From positions 1 through 11,519 of the forward strand of contig CAZLGO010000056.1 of assembly GCA_964559295.1 (NCBI GenBank): a DNA stretch of 11,519 nucleotides. Reading direction: 5' to 3'. The notes beneath the pieces are model-generated. The model was not told where the DNA came from, did not search any database, and was given only the letters and a program-made list of their open reading frames with translations. This DNA comes from CAZLGO01 sp964559295 (lineage in GTDB: Archaea; Methanobacteriota; Methanobacteria; Methanobacteriales; Methanobacteriaceae). The translations under genes were made by a program, and so were the position numbers. Of the stretch, positions 7,134 to 11,519 are shown in pieces (the stretch's first letter is position 1; the number at the start of each line of letters is the position of its first letter).

Positions 7134-9679
7134 TTTTCTATGGCCTTTATCAACTTCGAGGATTCACTTAAAACTTTTGAATTTCCAAAAACCTTTGCAA
7201 TTCTTCTTATAGCCTCAAGTGTTCTTATTATGGAATCCAACCATGAAAATATATCTCCAGAATAGGTATGGATCTGATAATTCCGCATAAGTCTTTTGCT
7301 TATCTCAAGAGGGTCCATCTTTAGTGTTCTGTATTTTATAATCTTCTTTGAAAGTTCATCCTGAAAACAATCACAGAATGGTCGTTCTTTGCACTCACAA
7401 GACAAAAATTCAATTTGCATGTTGATTAGAGCGTCTTTAAGCTTAGGTTCAAGCTTTAAAATAGCATCTGAGGATGATAGAATATCTAAAACAGAATCAG
7501 CAAACAATCGGGATGATAGATTAATTTTGAGGATCTTACATAATCTTTTGTGAATTTTGTTTGACATATAAGCGTTTTCAAAAGGTTCAAGCCATATTGC
7601 CATCTTGAGGAGAGATAAAATATCCATATTTTCTTTTATATATTCTGCATCCTTATAATTTAAAAAAGACATTGAAACTGCTTTTCCATATTTTGTGGCA
7701 GCTATCCTCCCACCATCTTCCTTCACTAGCCTTAGATTACATAAAACATCCAATGCATCGTCAAGTTCTGAGGATTCGTACCTCTCTTTAAGATCATAGA
7801 TATCTCTGACACAACCAGAAGATATATCTGCCAAAATCTGTTCTATGAGATCTTCATCAGAATATTCAACATGTATTGGATCTACGTCGCTTTCTAAAAG
7901 CTGTACTGCTTTTGAATCCTCTGTTTCATCGTCGTATTTTCTTCCAACCTCTGGTATTAAAAAAACCTTTCCCACATCATGATAAGATGGTCTCCCAGCC
8001 CTTCCAAGCATCTGGGAAAATTCGTTAGGAGTAATCCATTTGTTTCCCATTGTAAGAGCCTCGAAGATAACCTGTGATGCTGGAAAATCCACCCCAGCAG
8101 CAAGTGCAGCTGTTGTAACAACCGTTGATATTTTCTGTTCTGAAAACTCTCTTTCTATTTTGTTCTTTTTTGTATATGAAAGTCCTGCATGATATGCTGC
8201 TGCAGATACTCCTTTTTTTGCTAAGTATTTTGAAATGGTATTGGTTTTTCTTCTTGAGTTTGTAAATACGATGCTCTGACCTCTAAATCCTCTCTTGGAG
8301 ATTTTTTTGTATTCTTCCTTTGCTAGCTTTGCTATTATGTCCGTTTTTTCATGCTCTGATCTTGAAAATATCAAATGTCGCTCCAAAGGAACAGGGCGCT
8401 TATCATATTTTACAAGATTCATTCTGAATCTTTGTGCAACTTCTTCTGGGTTTTTGATGGTTGCAGAAAGTCCTATAAACTGTGCATTGGGAAAAAGCTT
8501 ATTCAGTCTGTTCATAAGTCCGCTGAGCCTGGAACCTCTCTCTTCGTCATCCAACATATGTATCTCATCGATTACAGTGGTGCCAAGCTCTCCCAAAATG
8601 CCAGCTTTTCCTGAACGTAGGATGAAGTCCAACCCCTCGTAGGTTCCAATTATTATATCTGCATCTTCTATATCACTATCCACAATTGAAAGCTCTTCTT
8701 TTGCTTTTATTTTGCTCATCCCAACGCGTATTGAAACTTTAAGCCCCAATTTCTCATATTTTTTCTTAAATTCCCTGTACTTTTGATTTGCAAGTGCAAC
8801 AAGCGGTGTTAAAAATATGAATTTTCTACCATCCATAGCATTAGGTATCCCTGCAAGTTCTCCAATTAGTGTCTTCCCACTTGCAGTTGCAGATACAATC
8901 AGAAGGTTTTCTCCCTCAAGAAGTCCATTCTCCAGGGCTATTGACTGGACAGGTAACAAGTGTTTTGTGTTTCTCTTTAATATTTTTTTGAACCGAATGG
9001 GAATGTTAATTTCGTCTATTTTCATGTTTTGAACGTCATCGTCCTCTAAAACAATTCTATCATACAGCGTGAGTTCTGGATTTTTAACAGGGTCAAATTT
9101 AGGATCAAGGACACCTAAAACCTTATCGACGTCATGGGTTGACTCCAAAAGTTTTCTAAAGGTTTTTAAGGTACTCAGATCAAATGATCTGAATTTTAAT
9201 TCACGCTTTATCTCCTCTTCAGCGCATACCTTACATACACGTTCATTTTGAAGTAGATATACTGAATCATCATTTATAATGGTTATATATCCTTCTGAAA
9301 TGCAATGTTTGCAGATTTTGGTTCTTTTAAACCTTATATTTAAAGAATTTAGCATTTCTTCTGTTTTCGCATCAGTATCAATCAAAAAAATGTTTTGTTT
9401 TCTTAAAATCTTTATGGCTTCACTTGGAGGAAAAAGAATTTCTTTATCTTTTTTTACTATAAATCTATGGGGTTTAAGACGATTTTCAATCTTTTTAAGC
9501 TTTAAATATCCATAAAAGAGAGGTTTTCTTCTTGAATTTAGAGCATCTTTTCCACTGCCAATTGGAAATAATTCTAAAATTTTTTTGTTTTTTCTTAAAA
9601 TGATCATGTCATCAACCATCTCAAAAAATAGAGCTTCGAAATTACAAGAAAGAGACCTGTTATATGTTGCAGGTTCCAT
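7130..9679 (-). CDS. Ski2-like DEAD/DEAH-box helicase with N-terminal zinc finger
   Basis: This 849-residue superfamily 2 helicase has a complete motor: Q-like LLPVQ (241-245), Walker A SATASGKT (263-270), Ia TPLVALANQ (291-299), II DEIH (371-374), III SAT (405-407), IV IVFTNSRRKT (470-479) and VI QMLGRAGR (556-563). The DEIH box and QMLGRAGRP place it with Ski2/Hel308-type enzymes. The extra N-terminal region has a CKHC (123-126) and CKVC (149-152) zinc ribbon. After a winged-helix-like region comes a C-terminal cysteine cluster CECKERPFCDC (761-771). From memory this matches archaeal helicases carrying DUF5814. The role is probably DNA or RNA unwinding in repair or RNA turnover; the substrate is unknown. 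The ATG at 9679 has no ribosome-binding site. In-frame ATGs at codons 22 and 25 are alternatives, so the N-terminus is uncertain. The lipoprotein-like gene ends 30 bases upstream. Confidence 0.9.
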   Translation of the reverse strand: MEPATYNRSLSCNFEALFFEMVDDMIILRKNKKILELFPIGSGKDALNSRRKPLFYGYLKLKKIENRLKPHRFIVKKDKEILFPPSEAIKILRKQNIFLIDTDAKTEEMLNSLNIRFKRTKICKHCISEGYITIINDDSVYLLQNERVCKVCAEEEIKRELKFRSFDLSTLKTFRKLLESTHDVDKVLGVLDPKFDPVKNPELTLYDRIVLEDDDVQNMKIDEINIPIRFKKILKRNTKHLLPVQSIALENGLLEGENLLIVSATASGKTLIGELAGIPNAMDGRKFIFLTPLVALANQKYREFKKKYEKLGLKVSIRVGMSKIKAKEELSIVDSDIEDADIIIGTYEGLDFILRSGKAGILGELGTTVIDEIHMLDDEERGSRLSGLMNRLNKLFPNAQFIGLSATIKNPEEVAQRFRMNLVKYDKRPVPLERHLIFSRSEHEKTDIIAKLAKEEYKKISKRGFRGQSIVFTNSRRKTNTISKYLAKKGVSAAAYHAGLSYTKKNKIEREFSEQKISTVVTTAALAAGVDFPASQVIFEALTMGNKWITPNEFSQMLGRAGRPSYHDVGKVFLIPEVGRKYDDETEDSKAVQLLESDVDPIHVEYSDEDLIEQILADISSGCVRDIYDLKERYESSELDDALDVLCNLRLVKEDGGRIAATKYGKAVSMSFLNYKDAEYIKENMDILSLLKMAIWLEPFENAYMSNKIHKRLCKILKINLSSRLFADSVLDILSSSDAILKLEPKLKDALINMQIEFLSCECKERPFCDCFQDELSKKIIKYRTLKMDPLEISKRLMRNYQIHTYSGDIFSWLDSIIRTLEAIRRIAKVFGNSKVLSESSKLIKAIEN

Positions 9680-9709
9680 ATAAACTATACATGAGACCTG
9701 TGTTTAAGA

Positions 9710-9970
9710 CTAATCTATGGTTGAATTTGTCGTGTTGTTGGTTATGTTGCTTGTAGTTTTAGGATAATGCTCCCAGATATACACAGGCTCAAATGATGCA
9801 TCGTTAATGATTGTAATTTGCGGCTGATTATCTAAAGCAAAGCTTGAAGGAACCACATCAAAGATAATGCTATCTTCCGAATTTAGTACATTTGCACATG
9901 ACCCACATCCATATGCAACCAAACAGATCATTAGGAGTATAAAAAGTCTTCCAAACGTCTTAGGACTCAT
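9710..9970 (-). CDS. Small exported or lipoprotein-like protein, sequon-rich tail
   Basis: I do not recognise the family. The 86-residue protein has a basic start (MSPKTFGR) and a hydrophobic stretch LFILLMICLVAYG. A cysteine-rich GCGSCA follows, where lipoprotein processing at the first cysteine (AYGC, an imperfect lipobox) or signal peptidase cleavage after SCA could occur. The mature part looks like a short beta domain (SIIFDVVPSSFALDNQPQIT). The last 12 residues hold four N-x-S/T sequons (NIT, NNT, NTT, NST), the acceptor sites of archaeal N-glycosylation. An exterior location is therefore likely. The start chosen is ATG 9970, with GGATG 7 bases upstream; a longer TTG start at 10003 would put charged residues and a cysteine before the signal, which is less likely. 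TATATATT at 10017-10024 is a candidate promoter. Confidence 0.68.
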   Translation of the reverse strand: MSPKTFGRLFILLMICLVAYGCGSCANVLNSEDSIIFDVVPSSFALDNQPQITIINDASFEPVYIWEHYPKTTSNITNNTTNSTID

Positions 9971-10011
9971 AATGATACATCCTTTTTTTGCCTTTTCATC
10001 CAAATATAGCT

Positions 10012-10127
10012 CTAAGAATATATAACAAGGCCGATAACATCCATAAGGATTATCCAGAAAAATGTGAAAATTATTACAAAGATTATTGCAATTGTTATTG
10101 CTTTGTAACTAGGTCTTTAAGTTCCAT
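10012..10127 (-). pseudogene. Small one-helix membrane protein ORF, apparently frameshifted
   Basis: Reading from ATG 10127 gives MELKDLVTKQ and then a stop. One frame over, from about 10107 to the TAG at 10014-10012, is a 31-residue peptide starting YKAITIAIIFVIIFTFFW and ending DVIGLVIYS. This is a classic single transmembrane helix. No start codon precedes it in its own frame: TAA lies just upstream and the only ATG is inside. The ATG-to-stop span is 116 bases, one short of 39 codons. Adding one T to GTT (10109-10107) would join the frames into a 38-residue protein, MELKDLV then YKAIT. So either a one-base deletion broke the gene or the assembly has an error. A TATA-like palindrome at 10151-10158 is at leaderless distance from the ATG. 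The family is unknown to me. Confidence 0.4.
10017..10024 (-). promoter_or_regulatory. Candidate TATA box of the small exported protein
   Basis: On the minus strand this reads TATATATT, about 50 bp before the ATG at 9970. It would give a start near 9995 and a leader of about 25 bases carrying the GGATG site (9982-9978). It overlaps the end of the small membrane ORF, so readthrough from that ORF is an alternative. Confidence 0.35.
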
Positions 10128-10150
10128 GTTATTTATAATGAATTTAGGAC

Positions 10151-10160
10151 ATTTAAATTT
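10151..10160. promoter_or_regulatory. Symmetric TATA region between divergent genes
   Basis: ATTTAAATTT contains the perfect palindrome ATTTAAAT. On the plus strand it predicts a start near 10180 and a leader of about 20 bases that includes GAGGTTGA before the GAF gene. On the minus strand its centre is 27-28 bp from ATG 10127 of the small membrane ORF. It may serve one or both directions. Confidence 0.4.
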
Positions 10161-10199
10161 ATGGTTTTATTGTCAATGTTGTTATAAAGAGGTTGAAAT

Positions 10200-10652
10200 A
10201 TGAAAAGAGATGAGAAAAAAATTCTGCTTGATGAGGTCTATGAGAAGATCACTAAATTAAATTTTGATGATCTGGAAGAAACCTACAAGCAAATAATCAG
10301 AATTCTTAATGAAATCCCCTACTTTGATTGGGTTGGGATCTATCTTGTTGAAGGCAGAGAATTGGTACTTTTCTACTATTTAGGACTTCCCACTCCCCAT
10401 AAAAGGATTCAATTTGGAAAAGGAATTTGTGGAACATCAGCAGAATCAGCAGAAAGTATTGTGGTGAAGGATGTATCCCAAGAGAGCAATTATTTAGCTT
10501 GTAGCGAAGATGTAAAATCAGAGATCGTGGTTCCCATAAAATCAGGAGACGATGTCTTGGGAGTAATTGATGTAGATAGCAATAAGCTCTCGGCTTTCGA
10601 TGAATTAGATAAGAGGATGCTTGAGAAGGTATCAGAATTACTTTCTAGATAA
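10200..10652 (+). CDS. GAF-domain free-methionine-(R)-sulfoxide reductase-like protein
   Basis: The 150 residues form a single GAF domain of the fRMsr (MsrC/YebR) type. Its elements are FDWVGIYLVEGRELVL (42-57), FGKGICGTSAES (72-83), VVKDVSQESNYLACSEDVKSEIVVPI (88-113, with LACS and SEIVVPI as hallmarks) and GVIDVDS (121-127). The family reduces free methionine-R-sulfoxide in the cytoplasm with thioredoxin. E. coli fRMsr has three cysteines (84, 94, 118, from memory). Here C77 aligns with 94 and C101 with the catalytic 118, but the place of 84 is H67 in PTPHKRI. Catalysis with two cysteines is possible; a ligand-sensing role is the alternative. ATG 10200 has GAGGTTGA upstream. The gene ends inside the convergent neighbour by 15 bases. 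Confidence 0.8.
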   Translation: MKRDEKKILLDEVYEKITKLNFDDLEETYKQIIRILNEIPYFDWVGIYLVEGRELVLFYYLGLPTPHKRIQFGKGICGTSAESAESIVVKDVSQESNYLACSEDVKSEIVVPIKSGDDVLGVIDVDSNKLSAFDELDKRMLEKVSELLSR

Positions 10653-11006
10653 AATGATAAGATCTGGTCTTGGTGACTTTCCTGCAAGTTCGTGTACGCA
10701 CCTATCACAAAGCTCCCTAACGGTTAATCCGGCTACCATATAAGTTCCTGGGAAATTTCGGGCATATATCAACTCAGGTTTTAGGTTTAGATGTTTTGAA
10801 TATTCCTCCAGCATCTCGACGATATATTTTTGGAGGACTTCTGCTTCCTCTGTTTGAAAACCTCTTAAATCTGCTAAAAAACCTCTGCAACCACATGCCA
10901 TGCTAAAAACTTTAACTTCAGGGATATATATTGATTTTCCTGTAAGATTCCGCAGTTTTTCTTCAATTTTACTTCTTATTTCAGGTAATTTCAAAACTTC
11001 ACTCAT
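10638..11006 (-). CDS. Conserved archaeal protein with CxC and CxxC motifs
   Basis: The function is unknown; it may be DUF5402, from memory and not certain. The 122-residue soluble protein has an N-terminal helix (MSEVLKLPEIRSKIEEKLR), a strand-rich part (IYIPEVKVFSMACGCRGFLADL) with C38 and C40 in CGC, a second helix (ETEEAEVLQ-like region, about 52-72) and a C-terminal VRELCDRCVHEL with C100 and C103. Two cysteine pairs could bind zinc or an iron-sulfur cluster. No signal peptide or membrane segment is seen. The ATG at 11006 follows AGGAA by 7 bases and lies one base after the U32 stop, so the two genes are almost certainly cotranscribed. The tail overlaps the GAF gene; the TCTAGA palindrome there encodes LSR on both strands. 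Confidence 0.72.
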   Translation of the reverse strand: MSEVLKLPEIRSKIEEKLRNLTGKSIYIPEVKVFSMACGCRGFLADLRGFQTEEAEVLQKYIVEMLEEYSKHLNLKPELIYARNFPGTYMVAGLTVRELCDRCVHELAGKSPRPDLIILSRK

Positions 11007-11007
11007 T

Positions 11008-11519
11008 TTAAACTTCCTTTAAAGATTTTTTAGCTAAATCTTTGCAAAAATTGCATCTGTGACAAAGCTTAGGACAATTCATCCATTGATATATAGCTCC
11101 TTCTAAACTTTCATTGGAGATGTAAAAGAGATCTCTAAGTTCGTTTGGACAATCCAAAATCTCAAGTAAATTGCCTTGATACTTACTCCTGTCATAATGT
11201 TTTATCACATCTATTATCCAGTTTGTGGTGTTTGCCCTTCCAGATATTTTTAGAACATCGATCCCAATTTTTTCATACTCCTTTGTATCTTCGGGTCTTA
11301 CCCAAGGTGATCTTATTATGAGTTCTGGATTTCTAACCCTCAAAGAGATGCATTTTTCGAAGTAGTAATCTCCAAAAATCTCTGGTTTTGGAGGAGGACC
11401 TGTTACATGAGAAAATAAATTAAAATGAGAATAACGAAAGGGACACCTATAAATACAGGCTTCATTTGCTATAATCTTAAGTCTACAGTTTGTAGATTCT
11501 CTTATTGCCTCAATCAAAT
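11008..11519 (-). CDS. Second peptidase U32 family protein, C-terminal part
   Basis: The gene runs off the right edge; about 169 residues are visible. They contain the second half of a U32-type barrel: CRLKIIANEACIYRCPFR (C21 and C25 of the fragment in NEACIYRCPFR), the HFNLFSH segment, then NPELIIRSPWVRPEDTKEYE and IDVLKISGRANTTNWII. The last two are hallmarks of the UbiV-like / short U32 branch, and they place the protein apart from the U32 protein encoded at 1884-3071. It ends with a cysteine cluster CPKLCHRCNFC (148-158), so metal binding is likely. A TTG at 11517 could be read as a start but falls inside the conserved domain, so the real start is outside the window. The function is unknown; oxygen-independent hydroxylation is known for bacterial UbiU/UbiV. 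It is followed after one base by the CxC/CxxC gene. Confidence 0.8.
   Translation of the reverse strand, partial: LIEAIRESTNCRLKIIANEACIYRCPFRYSHFNLFSHVTGPPPKPEIFGDYYFEKCISLRVRNPELIIRSPWVRPEDTKEYEKIGIDVLKISGRANTTNWIIDVIKHYDRSKYQGNLLEILDCPNELRDLFYISNESLEGAIYQWMNCPKLCHRCNFCKDLAKKSLKEV

Noticed and set aside
9650..9700. Short direct repeat GAGACCTGT on both sides of the helicase start, considered as a target-site duplication or operator
   Set aside because: Nine bases, no mobile element between the copies, and one copy is inside the coding frame; chance is enough.
9988..10203. 71-codon plus-strand ORF across the promoter gap before the GAF gene
   Set aside because: It overlaps the GAF start and TATA region, has no ribosome-binding site, and its composition is that of an antisense to the small membrane peptide; it resembles no protein family.
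11515..11517. TTG as the start of the right-edge U32 protein
   Set aside because: It falls inside the conserved U32 domain just before the NEACIYRCPFR element, so the true start must be beyond the window.
1..11519. CRISPR array, insertion sequence, tRNA/rRNA or defence island
   Set aside because: No regularly spaced repeats, transposase or integrase motifs, or tRNA-like cloverleaf sequences were seen on either strand; the content is mostly conserved archaeal genes.

Overview
The window is about 11.5 kb of AT-rich, densely coded archaeal DNA. The archaeal assignment rests on a single-gene Sm-like (LSm) protein next to ribosomal protein eL37, an archaeal PUA-domain protein, TATA boxes 20-30 bp upstream of genes, and Shine-Dalgarno sites of the GGAGG / GGTGA type. 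Two genes narrow it further. One is a CfbC-type (NifH-like) reductase of coenzyme F430 synthesis. The other is ArfB, the archaeal deformylase of the riboflavin/F420 pathway. Together they point to a methanogenic euryarchaeon or a relative that oxidises methane through Mcr. No 16S rRNA or mcr gene is present, so no genus is proposed.

Layout. At the left edge is the tail of a sensor histidine kinase (+), followed by a DUF123/GIY-YIG-like nuclease gene (+). A long minus-strand block (5888 down to 607) then reads, in transcription order: LSm protein, eL37, Toprim/coiled-coil protein, PurF, peptidase-U32-family protein, two-CBS-domain protein, CfbC. The first four look like one translation/RNA plus purine unit. 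The last three are tightly packed (15-nt gap, then an ATGA overlap) and look like a second unit that may have its own promoter before the U32 gene. A divergent promoter region (about 5889-5963) also drives the PUA protein and ArfB on the plus strand.

From 7130 to 9970 the minus strand carries a large Ski2-like helicase with zinc-finger cysteines, preceded by a small exported or lipoprotein-like gene whose tail is full of N-glycosylation sequons. The gap at 10004-10199 holds a symmetric TATA region and, on the minus strand, what looks like a small one-helix membrane protein gene broken by a single-base frameshift. On the plus side of that gap is a GAF-domain free-methionine-sulfoxide-reductase-like gene. 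The right edge has a minus-strand pair: a cysteine-rich conserved archaeal protein downstream of the C-terminal part of a second U32-family protein that runs off the window.

All three convergent gene pairs (607-620, 7130-7133, 10638-10652) overlap at their 3' ends, so there is no room for separate terminators between them. I saw no tRNA, rRNA, CRISPR array, insertion sequence or phage gene. This is mainly ordinary, conserved archaeal core-genome content. The less explained parts are the broken small membrane ORF, the sequon-rich exported protein, the Toprim/coiled-coil protein in a translation operon, the two U32 proteins, and the CxC/CxxC protein paired with one of them. I found no convincing new defence or mobile system.
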